Positions 9,614 to 21,874 of a DNA stretch of 64,000 bases are shown here, piece by piece (within the stretch, counting starts at the first letter, position 1; each line of letters opens with the position of its first letter). The notes below the pieces were generated by a model that worked only from the letters and a program-made list of their open reading frames with translations, had not been told where the DNA came from and searched no databases. Made by a program: the position numbers and the translations under genes. The DNA is from Punica granatum. Lineage: Eukaryota; Streptophyta; Magnoliopsida; Myrtales; Lythraceae. The stretch lies in assembly GCF_007655135.1 (NCBI RefSeq), contig NW_022204492.1, positions 1-64,000 of the forward strand. Reading direction: 5' to 3'.

Positions 9614-12600
9614 ACAAAGTTCAAGCCGAATTTTCACGTCGTCACATCATAAAAAATAAAAAAATGGACCTCTCTCACTTAGCCATGTCATTATAATACA
9701 GTATGGAAATAAATACAGATTGTTTAAAATTTTATTATTTAATTATATAGCAGAATATATAGATTGCATACAAAAGGGAAGAAAATATGTAGTAGAATAT
9801 ATAGATATAAATTATATATAGTGGTATATAGCCCACTAAGAACATTAAAATAATTTACTTGGCCATATGCATATATGCCTTCCAAAGTTTACTGGTTATA
9901 CCATTTACGCTATATCAATATATATTTGCATTCTCATTATCAATGTTGAGAATTTGGAGGAGTATTATGTGTGCAAGCGGCATAAGCTAATATGCACAAA
10001 TAAACAAGCCAAGCAGAACAGAGCAGCAGTAGACAGAAAGAATATAGGAGAAAATCGTCTGTTAAAGAGCTTCGACCAACACGAGATAAAGCCTCGATCA
10101 AGATGTCAAATGAATTTCGATTGAGATGAAATTTTGGTAGCGTCATCATGACTTCTAGGACAAGGTTCTGAGCAGTCACAATTTTGATTTGAATTTTGTA
10201 AATGTTGTTTTGGCTGAGTTTGTAACCGCTTTTTTCGGGTGATGAATTTCGATTTTTGTGATAGAAGAGAATGTGTCTCTTGAGTTTGGATCCAAGGGTT
10301 TGTCGATGAAAAGCTATGCGTAACCGCTATTGTTTTAGCGAAGTTGATTTAGAGTTCGTCCTGTTGGTTTTTCCCACGTTGCGTTTTTCACATTAAAAAT
10401 CTCGGTGTTTGTCTATCTTCCTAAGATCATATTTTGATCACACAATGTGGGAAAACTCGCGTATGTAGTTATTCGGTGATCCTTTCCCAACAAGTTTTAT
10501 CAAACTCTATGCGAAGGTTCTTCTCTGCATTCCAAGTTTTAAGTAAATTTAAATTTCTTATTGATAATATATTTTGTTCAATTAAAATTTCTATGATTGG
10601 CTTTATACTGTTTGATAAACAAACTACAGTCAGACCTATACTCTGGGAAGATTGACGGAGTTAGCATTATCTTTTTAAAATTCTTTGATTTTTAAGAATA
10701 TTTTTCTCGACATTAACTTTTTTTTCCAATTTATACAGTTTTATGATTTCTTTTAGTTGTGACCGCAAGATTTATATTTAAATGCAGTGATTTCTCTAGA
10801 AAATTCTTAGAATGAAGAAATTTGTGATACAATTTAAGTCACTTCCATCACTCCCTGTTATAAATTTTATGTTTTTGAACTATTTTAGTGGTCAATAATT
10901 CTTTTGCTATAAAGTTTATATTCAAAAATGATGTACAGTATAAACTTTGTATTAATCTAACCTAACATAATTAATTTTTAATATTATTCTTCCCATTTTC
11001 TATAGATTTTCTTTTTTTTTTAATCTTATACTAGGTACTATTTATTAGATAAATCTTCAAATTATTATCTTGCAAGATATATTTTATTTTCACTACCGGT
11101 TGGTTATACATGGAAATTATATGGTAATTCCATCTATGAGAAATGTACACTTTCTGATCGTTCTGCTCTCGTCATATAATTATCTTAAATAGTATGTATT
11201 CCTTTAATATCGAGGAAAGATATTTCATGTATATATGACTTAAATGTTTTTCTATGTGTCTGTTAATGAATATTTATAAAATAAACTTTCTATCTTTGGA
11301 TGAAAGATCAGTAGTCCTCCAATAAACTCATTTAATTTTCAAGTGAAATAATTTCTAAATCCATAATTTTTTTGAAAAATTCATAACATATTTAATTTAA
11401 AATATTAATTTCTATCAAAAGTTATTAATTATTCATGAGCAATGCGTGGGTTTTCATCTAATTTTTACTTATTGGCGCTCTATTCCTCATAAAATATATT
11501 TTCATCATTATCATTTATTCTCTCTTCTGTACATTTCTTTTCTTAACTAATTAAGCTCTTAACTTGTCAAATACCACATAAGTATATATTTAAATTTTAA
11601 GCATTCAATTTGACATCCACAACTGCCCAGACGAGGCTCCCAATGACCCTTGAGACTATTAGAGGCCTCGTCTAAGGCGATGGCGGCCAAAATCTGAGCC
11701 TCCACCGCCCTCTCAACCCAGTCATTTGTTCCCGTCTCTCTGCACGCCCATCTCCCCCGCAAGTTATTGAAAATGCATGATTTGATGATCGGTTAAGTCA
11801 TTAAAAAAAAAGAGTTTTGTTTTATTGAATCACTAAGTGCATTTTTACTTAACTTATTAAATTAAGTCAATCTTTTGTGCTACAAAAATAAATTAAATCC
11901 AACTAAATGCTGAAAAATTATATTTTCAGTATAACTAAAAAATTAATTTTAGCACTTCTCTGGAATAAAAAAACAGATGCTAAGCCTTAAGTGTATAATT
12001 TGAATGAGGTGTCTACTAAGGCATAAATATATATAAAGCAGTTTAAAACTTTGTAGCATTATTTTTAGGTAGAGAGATCAATAAGAAATGATTGTTCAGA
12101 CGATATTTGGCCCCGGCATGTTCTCTCTTAAATGAGAGCAATTGGATCTTCTGTTGGGTCTATTTCTTTCGTCCTATTGGAGACTTTGCTGCTCCACTGA
12201 GTAGTTCGAATAGTAAGAAGAGTAGCATCGGTTGAATTAATTGATTAATTAATTAATCATCAGTAAAGAAAATTAAAATTGGGCTATATTGGAATGGCGT
12301 CCGGTATGTTCTTTAAATAACTTTGGTATTTGGTGATATGCACACATCATATACAATGTTAAGATTCCATAACAAAATCAATTGAACTAAGAATATGATT
12401 AATAAAAAATATTATAATTCAAACAAGTGAATTGCTTAAGCTGTTAGCTTTAACATTATTCTTTACTACGTATAAGTACATTTTTTTTTAAATAACAGTC
12501 ACGCACCGAGATTGAACATACACAAATAATACTAATAGGTTAGTAATTATGGTAGTGTCCATTTATGGGTCTAAAAACGAAGTAGGAGGTAAAGAACAGT

Positions 12601-12816
12601 ATGATTGGGGGTCTCCAATCATCAACTCTTTTTATTTCCCCATGCAAGTAACGAGGATTTTATCGTTATTTAGGGGAAAAAAAAAGGTAGAGGATACTCA
12701 ACAATAAATTACAAAGAAAACATAGAAAGGATTCTTTAAAGTAAACTACAACAGAAAAAACAAACTGAAAAACATATAAATATTTACATGATAGCTTAAT
12801 TTTTCGTTATTTAATG
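9610..12816. other. Gene-poor AT-rich stretch
   Basis: No convincing gene. It holds short unrelated open frames (for example 9867-10124 plus strand and 9940-10179 minus strand), a more GC-balanced patch at 9990-10450, and a GC-rich patch at 11620-11760 with a 67-codon minus-strand frame. None shows a known domain. The patches may be old transposon or gene remnants. Confidence 0.4.
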
Positions 12817-12945
12817 TGCACTACCTAATATTTAAAAATTCAATAGTCAAGTGAACTTACTAAAGAGTCATTCACAGAATTCGAACTCGAAACTTTATTT
12901 GAAAGGAAGAAATGGTGAACCTTTCAAATCAACCCACAGTGAAAG
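12817..12945 (-). mobile_element. SINE-like element, family 2
   Basis: Read on the minus strand it has GTGGGTTGATTTGAAAGG (box A-like) followed by GAGTTCGAATTCTG (box B-like). The rest runs to AATTTTTAAATATTAGGTAGTGCAC. The element at 26836-27010 matches the same order of blocks, so this is a repeated family. It is not a tRNA gene. Confidence 0.55.
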
Positions 12946-14920
12946 CTAGTGTTTAATTTGAACCTCCCACTATATAATGCTACAAGCTCCCTAGTGAAAG
13001 TTATATATGAAAAATATTATGATCTGTTAATTCAAAGTATATTCTCAGCTTCCAACGTAAGTGACACTGGGAAATGAATATTCCTATTAGATAAAAAATG
13101 GAAGGGAAACTTGTTGAAAATAAAAATGACTTCCATAGCTTCACTAATTTCTAGGTGGGAAAAAAGAAAATAAATAAGGGAAGAATTGGAAGCAACAAAA
13201 TATCTTTTGTTAGGTAATTTGCTACTTCATGCACATGCATGCATGCATGTCTTTATGGCAAGCCTAATCCATGTCTTCATGAGAAGTGTCGTCTCCATTA
13301 AACAAGAGCTATACATCAATGCAACAGTCCTCAATAATGCTATTGAACGCAACCAGAGTGCATTATTAAAAAGTTTTAGATTATTCCAAAAAAAAAAGAA
13401 AAGAAAAATGGTGTTAGATTAAATAAAGACTCGAACAAACGTTGGAGTTTACTAAGATTGACTGTATGGTATTCACTAGGATTGAGAAATTAGACCCGTT
13501 TAAAAGCATCAAAACAGTCAGGTTACGTAACATTTTCAACGTATGAAGCCCTTCAGGACTCTATAGTTGGCTGATCTAAGCATTAAACAACTGGCAAGAT
13601 TGGCAAGATTTGCATTCTTGCTTACATCACCTAATAATAAACTCATAAACTCGTCAACCGGGCTTGAACTGAATTAGTCGGGACCTATTAAACTTTCGAA
13701 AATCATGGTACACACAGAAAAAAAAACCCATAAACTCATGGACTAACTAGTGAATATATTTTTCACACACATAACAATGCCGCTAGTTGTCGATCTTTAT
13801 AATTTCGTAATAAATAACATATAATTTTCATGTGATCTATTTGAAGATTCCGTACTCATCAATGTTTAATTACCCAGAGAAATGGGTTCTTTCCGGCTAG
13901 GTAGATGAGTTTGAGTGATAGCGCAAAACTGATAGAAAAATCAGCAATGCCAGCATATATATATATATGTATACATAAATATATATGTATATGTATATAT
14001 TGTTGGCACGCCATCATATGAGATATCACAATCAGTGATACGGCCACCGGCGATGAGGGTATAGTGGTAGGCACTAATACCAGTAGTTTGCTCCCCCTAG
14101 AAGGGAACTCGTGAATGGACCACCTTTAAGCAGCTTTAGAATTAGATGTGAAACTATATATATATACACACATATACATATGCATATACATATACATATA
14201 TAACGCGAAAAACGATCAGCTACTGACCATATATTACTGGAAATGACTAATAGCTAGAAAGGAGAAGATGTGTTCGTTTAGTGCATGCAGGTGCTGCAGA
14301 ACCAAAATATTTTGCGCTCAATTCTCATAGATCGAATTAAGAAAGCTTAATGCAATAACACTATTCGTCCTTGATCGGATAATCCGTACCTCTTTATTTC
14401 CGTCCCCGAATCTCATACTAAATGCATCAAGCTCTACAAACGAAAATTACCTGATAAGGGAAGAAATTAAAATAACTTGAAATGGAAACTAATCTGGATC
14501 AATCCGCTTGGCAGCATGGGACGAGATGCATGTAGACTCTCACATGTTGCCACACTTTTTACACCTCTTCGTGTAAAATTATAGGAGAAGTTAATCTTGC
14601 AATTTTGGAAGATGATATATTAAAAGTTATTTCATTCCAAATAAAAGCGCTTTCAAAGACTCAAATTTATAATATCTTCCTTATGGGATTTGAAACTGCT
14701 TACCATTCGATTAATATTTTATCAATTAAATTTTATATATTTTCAAAGTGGAACAGACAATAAATACTGTGTGAATATTACTTGCATGCTTGAAAGAGTA
14801 GCGCGCAATCAAATATAGTAAAAACCCGAGCTCATAATAGTCTTAAAAGATTGCACTTATAGACATCTTGATTGAATGTTACTCATCTATGATATATAAG
14901 TAACATTTGCTGGAAAAAGA
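12946..14920. other. Gene-poor stretch with TA/CA microsatellites
   Basis: Contains TATA/TACA-rich microsatellites around 13955-14005 and 14155-14202. Short frames at 13186-13422 (plus) and 13859-14074 (minus) have no recognisable features; the latter is partly encoded by the microsatellite. Confidence 0.4.
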
Positions 14921-15045
14921 GGGTGCAACATCATGGCACACTGTCTCGTCTTGTGATTAGGAGGTTTCGGATTCAATTTTCATAGTGAAATTATCTACAC
15001 CTGTTTATTATCTATTTCTATTTTCTATTTGATAAAAAAGGTATA
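14921..15045 (+). mobile_element. SINE-like element, family 1
   Basis: CACACTGTCTCGTCTTGTGA, a box B-like GGATTCAATTTTC, then GTGAAATTATCTACACC and TGTTTATTATC. Block order and sequence match the piece at 18452-18545, including the non-tRNA tail ATTATCTAYAY...TTTATTA, which supports a common SINE family. In unit B it is at 45594-45720, with a small length change in the T-rich tail. Confidence 0.6.
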
Positions 15046-15208
15046 TCACTCTTTGAATTTCATATTTTTAGATTTTGTAAGGAGGCGTGCTTCATATGAT
15101 GTCTATGCCATACATGCTTCTAATATCTCCACCACACGATCTACAGCTTCCATCTGCGCCTCTCATTGCATCTGACATCAGTCGTCCGATCAAAAAAAGT
15201 TGGCGTTG

Positions 15209-15222
15209 CGTGGACGTCCACG
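15209..15222. repeat. 14-base palindrome with ACGT core
   Basis: CGTGGACGTCCACG is its own reverse complement. It lies far from any recognised promoter, so a regulatory role is not supported. Confidence 0.6.
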
Positions 15223-15661
15223 TCGCCCACCTCGGATCAAGTGTTGTCCATTCATGATGAACAATGTTTCGTACAAATTTACTGATATAATTAGATACGT
15301 TTGATTCTCACGAATTTACTGTCACTCGGATTTGTAACAAGTTTAACTCGAGGATGGTGTTCAGGCAATGCCGGGGCATGGACTATCTCTTGGTCGATCT
15401 CACAATCCTGGGAATGGAAAGATCAGCGCTGAATCGCTGACCATAACAAATTTCAGATGCGTAGTATTCAATCTTATTCTCTGGCATGGAAATGGACCTC
15501 TTAAAAGTACTTCTTTATCACCTTAAATATCTAATCTATCATTGGCAATAGGCTCTTTAAACTGGTCAACTCAGTCAAGAACATGTACTGTTTTGGCAAT
15601 TAATTCGTTGTCGAAATAAACATTGTATAGTTTCAATCAAAATATGATAGAGAAGAATCAC

Positions 15662-15706
<45 letters not shown>

Positions 15707-16306
15707 AAGAGGAACCACTTAGTAGTAAATGGTCAGTGTGTCAAACAGCTATAAGAATGAAATGAGCCCGGCGAATATGCTTCGAGGTGTAAGAATTTTC
15801 TAAGTTTCTATGTTGTAAGTACGTGAAAAATGTCAAAAAATATACGTACGCATATTTTATTTATAAAGATCTAAGGAATATATATTTGTTAATTATTTTG
15901 TTGTGTTTTATATACATATTTTTCTAATTCAAAGTGAACCTTACGTTTTTTATCATTAGAGTATTCTATCTATTTAATGGTTGTGTGAATGTCATTCTGC
16001 CTAAATATGTATTTACTGGAATTACTTATATAAGAGGTACATGGAATTACGCCCACATAATGGGGTAGGACATCTTCACGAGAAAAGTGAAAGAATAAAA
16101 ATCAAACTTTGACAAAAGTCCATGATTGAAAGAATTTGATACATTAGTAGATCAATTTGAATTATTCATAACCCATTGAATTACTGAATACTATGCCAAA
16201 TCAACACCATCTGCAAAATAGGAATGTTAACTACTCTAAGGTCTACGTATGACTCGTCGATACAGATTTAGATTTTAAGAGAAAGCATTATGTGATTGAA
16301 AAATTC
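15223..16306. other. Intergenic, AT microsatellite inside
   Basis: No gene recognised. An AT run occupies 15665-15701 (37 bases; same length at 46340-46376). Confidence 0.5.
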
Positions 16307-16726
16307 GGGTAAATATCAATCCTACTCCCTAAACTTTTCCTTCTTGCTAATTGTCACTCCTCAAACTTTCAAGAGTAAAATCTCACTATCTGAACTATTG
16401 CAAATGGAATTGTTACTCCCCATATGGTCAAAGGTCCAACGATGCCTTCGCAAAGACCCAAGATATCCCTTCTTACTTTCTATTTTTTAAAACAAAAGCA
16501 CAACACAATTTTAAGTATATATCATTTTTATGTGCTGTTAAAAATAACATGTTTTAATATTTCAAATGTAACAAAACAAAAAATTGCCAAAAAAATGATA
16601 AAGTTAGATATTTTTGCTTGAAAGTATTTTTGTTGACCGATTACATTTAATTATAAACAATATGTGCTTGGTTGGATGTTTTTACTGACATTTTTGGGAA
16701 CCTTAGGAGCCATTGATATATTGCCC
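16307..16726. mobile_element. TIR element, MULE/MITE-like (~420 bases)
   Basis: The left end GGGTAAATATCAATCCTACT and the reverse complement of the right end, GGGCAATATATCAATGGCTC, are imperfect inverted repeats that continue as CCTAAA/CCTAAG. Long TIRs of this kind are common in small Mutator-like plant elements, but no 9-base target duplication was found. Three overlapping 64-68-codon frames inside are spurious. The copy in unit B is at 46982-47401. Confidence 0.55.
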
Positions 16727-17310
16727 TTATAAATGTTACCTCTACTTTTTAACCAAGTAAGATTATTCATTTAGCCGGAGGTCTTTCTTTCTAGACACAC
16801 CGATTCTTCTAAGACCTTTGGCCAAAAAAATGATTCTTACAAGACCTGTTCATCAATTTAATATTTCAATATAAACTATAAAATAAAATTATATAAATGC
16901 AAAGTTGCAAAATGAGCAAAATCTTTTTTTACATAAATTATATTTGTTGCTACTACAAAATTGTGTTTACTCCTCGTCCTTGATATCTTCGCATCTTGCT
17001 ATAGAATATGGAAAAAGAAGAATAATATCAACAAAAATAAAACATAAAGTCATTTTAGAATAGGAACAACTAAATTAATGATGGAAAATACTATTAGAAA
17101 TAAAAGGAAGATACTTTTAAGATTGGAAAATAATATACATAAAGGATAGTAGCCACGATCTTGATGTGTTTACTAAGTTGGGACGGAAAACTTTCATGAA
17201 CAAAGCAAAAATGAAAAAAAAATTACAAAAACACAAAAACGAATAAAAAGAAGAACACAGGAGAAAAAAAATCGACGTATTCACAGGTATTTGCGCTTGT
17301 GTATTTTGAT
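16727..17310. other. AT-rich spacer, nothing recognised
   Basis: No open frame or repeat with recognisable identity. Confidence 0.4.
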
Positions 17311-17915
17311 AAGGAAGGTGAAGAGGGGTTCGACCAGGAAAAAAGGTAATGCATAGATTTACTTTCCAATTTCATAAATTAAATAATCCATTTAAGTTTT
17401 AATTTTATATTACCTAATAAATCAAATAGATAGGCGGATGAAATTTCTTTCTTTTATTCCTTAAAAATTATATGAAATAAATGATATGATAAATTAAATT
17501 ATTAAAATAACATAAAACTAAGACAGATTGCTAGAGTATGAAAAGCTTCCATGCTCTGCCTCACAACAATCAAAAGAATACAAGTCTACTGAGGAAGGTG
17601 ACGAGGGGTTTCGAGCATAAAAAAGAGAAAAAAAAAAGTGATGGGGCAATTTTTTTCCTTTTTTATAAATTAAATAATTCATTAGTTTTTTCACTTGAAA
17701 TTGCCTAAAAAACCGATATGCGTATATGGATAAATTTCTTTCTTTTACTTTTTGACTCATTAAAAATTTACTTATATATATAATATAATAAATCAAGTTA
17801 TTAAAAAACGACAACAATGTCGTACCCAAAAAAATAACATAACACTAAGAAAGATTGTAAGAATATGAACAATTTCCATACTCTCCCTTAGAATGTTCAA
17901 AAGGATGCAAGTTCA
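17311..17915. repeat. Diverged two-unit tandem duplication
   Basis: Unit 1 (17311-17590) starts AAGGAAGGTGAAGAGGGGTT and unit 2 (17591-17915) starts GAGGAAGGTGACGAGGGGTT. Further along, TAAATTAAATAAT, AAATTTCTTTCTTTTA and CTAAGA(C/A)AGATTG recur in both, and both end with (AAAAG)(G/A)AT(G/A)CAAGT. The copies are well diverged and have indels, so the duplication is old. A 103-codon minus-strand frame in unit 2 is unassigned. Confidence 0.8.
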
Positions 17916-18451
17916 TAGTATTTATTTATGTCGATTTCTGTAGATTTATATAGATATGGCTTCAATTAATCAATGTGAATATATATATATATATATAAAT
18001 AGTTGCTTATATTTACATAAACAGAGATAAATTTGCCTGCATGTATATATTTCCTAACATATCAGAAAACTATGTTTAATATTGGAAACGATGGGTAGCT
18101 TTCACCAAATCAAACGTTATTGTTGGAAATCAGAATCAGATGTGCCGACTAACGCCAGGCAACATATGCAAGTTTAGTCGAAAGAATAACGCATATGCTC
18201 ATAGCTTTGGTTACATACGATACAGATAGAAACAAATGAAAGGGTACCAAAGGATGTCCTCCTCCGTAAAATTGGACAGAACAATTTGGTTATGTTTGTT
18301 ATGAGATTTGGTGCCTTCTCCCAACATACATTCCACAGTATCAGTCTTAATTTACCATCTGAGGTGTATACATATAAATTCATCAGTCTCTTCTATCAGT
18401 TGCAAGACATTAATTGTATGTTCAGACCTGCAGAGTAAAATCCAAATGAAT
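17916..18451. other. Intergenic, nothing recognised
   Basis: AT-rich with a short TA run near 17980-17998. A 69-codon minus-strand frame at 18174-18383 has no recognisable features. Confidence 0.4.
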
Positions 18452-18545
18452 GAGGCGTAGAGTTGCCACGCATGCTCTCGTCTTATAATTAAAATGTTTC
18501 AGGTTTGATACCCAGTGAGATTATCTATATTCCTTTATTAATTAT
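18452..18545 (+). mobile_element. SINE-like element, family 1
   Basis: GTTGCCACGCATGCTCTCGT (box A region), CAGGTTTGATACCC (box B-like, close to GGTTCGANNCC), then the tail GTGAGATTATCTATATTCC and TTTATTA. It is the best preserved of the three related pieces (9009, 14921, 18452). It is not a functional tRNA. Confidence 0.6.
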
Positions 18546-18889
18546 TAGTATTTCAATTTCATTGTACTAGCCTCTAATTGGATCTATGTCCAAAGGATCA
18601 CATCTACTAGGAAAAAATATTTTGTTTAAGTTCGACTTGTAGTGACATATGAAATAGGGGACGGTATAAATTTAACAACACTCTTTTCCCCGGATATGGG
18701 CCTCCCTTATAATTGAAAAAAAAAATCCAAATGAATTGAGACATCAAAAGTTAAAGGAAGCTTCCAGATTGCAAGAGGTGTGAAAATTGAAATTCATAAT
18801 ACGGAAAAATATTATATTCATTATTTCTTTTTTTTTTCTTTTATTTGCTTTGAAGGCTTGGAAGGCAAGAAGTGACTAGCACCAAAGGG

Positions 18890-19580
18890 ACGTATCATAG
18901 TTAGATGAGAGTTGCGGGAGCATTCTCCCACATGCAACGGTCTCCCCCAACAATTAAATCCTCCCGCATAGTACAGCCGGACAAGAAACTATTAGATGAT
19001 TTCATTATTAGATGATTTGGGATCACGTCTAAAAGTTTATGATAGATAAATATAATCGCAGTCAAGGATCTTATCGAGAGTGAAAAGAGATATCGATTCC
19101 GTGCCAATCAAACAAAATGAAATAAAAAAGTTAATATGGAATTTGAGTCTTACTACCTAGCACAATACAAACTTTTGTAATAGATAGGAGCCCAATAACC
19201 CGTAAACAGAAGATTTGACATAGTTTAGAAGCCCGCCTTGTTATCAGTAAGTCTGAGTGTAGAAGAGAAAATAGAACTCGTGGTTACAAGTTCAAACTGC
19301 ATCTACCTACAAAAAAGTTCAAACTGCGGAAGGCGATACCCAAATCGTGGTCTTGCAAAAATCCGAGAAAGCGGAAAAAGAAGTTTGTCTTGAGGTAATG
19401 TTATTGAGAACGGGTGATTAAGCACACGTGGTATATGTAGGTAAGCGAAATAGATAACACGTTGCCATGTGACAACCGACATTGAGAGTGAAAAGATATA
19501 TTTATCCCACACTGGCCAAACAAAAAAATAAATAAATGGTTTATGTGGAGTTTGGGTCTCATCGTTTAAGAGTCCCCAAC
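18890..19580. repeat. Two related copies of a dispersed repeat
   Basis: Around 19075-19165 and 19480-19560 the same blocks recur: GAGAGTGAAAAGA(G/T)ATAT, a CC(C/G)-rich stretch, CCAA(T/A)CAAA, then TATG(G/T)GGA/TATGGAAT followed by TTTG(A/G)GTCT. Related wording (TAAG..CAC....GTATA...TAAG) occurs again near 26160. The minus-strand frames at 18901-19107 and 19303-19512 look alike because they cover the repeat and are not genes. Element class unknown. Confidence 0.5.
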
Positions 19581-19889
19581 CTCTTGATGACCTACATTTT
19601 ACATACCTGCATAATATATTACATCCTTTTATAAATATGGTATTATATCAGTATAATCAGTATTTTGTGTGTATATATACACACAACTTGTAAGTGATAT
19701 ATATGTATTTCTTGTGTAACGAAAAAGGTGTGACGTGTGCATGAAATTAACTGGTGTCCGTGCGATAATCTCTATATGAATAGTATGACGACAATGCCGT
19801 CCTGTTCACCACATTTTCCTCTATTTATCATCCGTTCGTCAATTATGCTTATTGACCCTTCCGATCTTATCTTTTCCTCTTCAACACTC

Positions 19890-19897
19890 TATATAAG
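19890..19897 (+). promoter_or_regulatory. TATA box of SAUR gene, copy A
   Basis: TATATAAG lies about 153 bases before the SAUR start codon in a pyrimidine-rich setting, followed by an A/C-rich 5' leader with CAAAAACCCTAG. The leader would be roughly 120 bases. No canonical TGTCTC auxin response element was noticed close upstream; an ACGTGG motif is at about 19424. Confidence 0.7.
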
Positions 19898-20049
19898 CCT
19901 CTTCTTACTCAATCCCCAAAGCCACCCAATACGCATTCACTCAAAAAAAAAAAAACTGAAAGCCCTAACGAGAAAAAGTACTCCGGAAACACCTTCCAGC
20001 AAAAACCCTAGTTGCATATACACCCACGGCTAAGCTCAGAATCGACGGC

Positions 20050-20487
20050 ATGAAGAACAAGCCAGCTGGCATTGTGAAGCTCAAGACCGCTGTCGGGAAG
20101 CTGAATAAGATCAGCCTGTTACTCGGCAGGAAGCAGGAGTCCTACGACGACTTCGAGGACAGGTTTGGAGACTCCCAGAATGTCCCGGAGGATGTCAAGG
20201 AAGGGCATTTTGCAGTAATTGCAGTGGACGGGGAGCAGCTAAAGAGGTTTGTGGTCCCACTCAGCTGCCTGACTCACCCCAGATTTGTTAGGCTTTTGGA
20301 GCAGGCTGCCGAGGAGTATGGGTTCGACCACGGGGGAGCACTGGCTATCCCGTGCAGGCTGAGCGAGCTCGAGAGAATACTCGCCGAGGGAGTGGAATCT
20401 GGAGACTCCAGTGATGAAGCTGCTGACTGGGTTGGTTCCAGTAAAACTACTGTGCAAATGAATGAATTATTAGTGAAGGCAGTATAG
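20050..20487 (+). CDS. SAUR family protein (copy A)
   Basis: Small auxin-up RNA proteins are plant regulators of cell expansion; many inhibit PP2C.D phosphatases and so activate plasma-membrane H+-ATPases. This frame is 145 residues, intronless as usual for the family. The SAUR domain lies at about residues 51-113, with the typical order GHFAVIAVDG, KRFVVPLSCLTHPRF, LLEQAAEEYGFDH and ALAIPC...LERIL. A basic N-terminus (KLKTAVGKLNK) precedes it, and an acidic/serine-rich tail follows (SGDSSDEAADW). The ATG at 20050 is the first after the TATA box and leader. Base composition is richer in G+C than the flanks, as expected for a real gene. It stands alone, not in the usual SAUR gene cluster. The unit B copy is identical in protein sequence. 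Confidence 0.95.
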   Translation: MKNKPAGIVKLKTAVGKLNKISLLLGRKQESYDDFEDRFGDSQNVPEDVKEGHFAVIAVDGEQLKRFVVPLSCLTHPRFVRLLEQAAEEYGFDHGGALAIPCRLSELERILAEGVESGDSSDEAADWVGSSKTTVQMNELLVKAV

Positions 20488-21874
20488 TTGATAGCTCTCG
20501 GTAAAATATGATAATTTTGCAAATGTAAAATCTCATCAATTTGATCACGAGAGATGTGGTTTAGTTGACAAATTTTATTATATATGGGTGAAACTTATCT
20601 ATATTATAAGAACTTGAAACCTATCAAAAGCAGCTACATAACAAAATCCGAATAAGAATTAATTTTAACTAATTGACTGAGGATATCTAGTGATATCATG
20701 AAGATAGGAAGAAACGAAGGGATAAAACTTTGGGCTAGTGACTTGATAATTCAGATTGCTGAACCCAGTGCTGCTCTGAGATAATTTTGAAGAATGTGAT
20801 CTCATGATGATATGTAATAAATAAAATTGCTACAATTAGCGAGAACTATGATACATCTTTTACAAAATTAATATTTATATACCCATTTGTTGCAATTTAA
20901 ATTTGGTAACTTTCACACGCGGCATGACGGGATAAAATCCCTTAAGATTTTCTAGTGCTGAAATTACATATTTTGTCACAAAAGAGGTTCAAGGGACTAA
21001 TACATAAAAATAGAAATCTAATTAAATAGAGAGTAATTGATAGTTCTATTAACGAGAATCAAACTCGCTCTTGCATTTTCCTTGTCGAGCTCAATGTGCA
21101 AGCTTTCAAGATGGCGGAAGCCCAAAACTCTGCTTTTCTACGTGACATATCATATAACATTTGCCGGGAGCCCGGGTGGGTGGGTGTGTTTGTGGTGAGG
21201 CCTCGTGCTAGTGTGACAGAGCTCTTCCTCACAAAATTAAAAGGAAAGGGTTTCAGGCTTGGTCTATTTTTTTTTCTATTTTTTAGTTTCGGATCATGGG
21301 CACTTATCCCATTTTCAAGAATTCAAAAGAGAATATTGCGGATCAAAGTATATATTACGAATCGAAGAACTTGATTTTTTATTAGTTATGTTTATCCAAT
21401 TATATTACATGATGATTTGTTTGTTATAGATTTCTATTTATTATATTTTTAAGAGGTCACAACTTATTTTTATTTCATATTAATTTGTCCAACTGAAAAT
21501 TACAACATAATTGTTGATAGAAGTGAGAGATCAACGGCCGCATGTTCCAATGATATTATCTTGTATTGATACCAACAAATGTCGATAAATTGTTCCAATT
21601 TCGTGACATTATTTTAGATCTTTCGCCCTTTCAAATAAAAGTGAGAAATGGCTATTGTTTTTATTTCATTGTGAACAATAAATAAAGTCATCCTAATAAG
21701 CAATCAAAATTCAAGGTGAAGGTGTTGGCGGTGAACTAAATGTTAATCAACATGTATTTGTTTAATTTGTGTTTTCATTGAGCTACCTGTATTCTTAGGT
21801 ATGTGACCATGCCATAATGTATCATAAAACCCTAGACATGTTGAGCAGTCTACTTACTAAAGTGTCATAATCAT
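20488..21874. other. SAUR downstream region and spacer
   Basis: The 3' UTR probably takes up the first 200-300 bases. Around 21050-21095 the minus strand has GCGAGTTTGATTCTCG, a possible box B of another decayed SINE. A 92-codon frame at 21096-21374 (MQAFKMAEAQN...) is not recognised; it shows no domain and ends in an AT-rich region, so it was not called as a gene. Confidence 0.4.

Noticed and set aside
15209..15222. G-box type regulatory palindrome
   Set aside because: It is almost 5 kb from the nearest recognised start codon and has no supporting promoter context.
9009..18545. tRNA genes at the box A/box B motifs
   Set aside because: No acceptor or anticodon stems can be formed, and the pieces share non-tRNA tails, so they are SINE-like.
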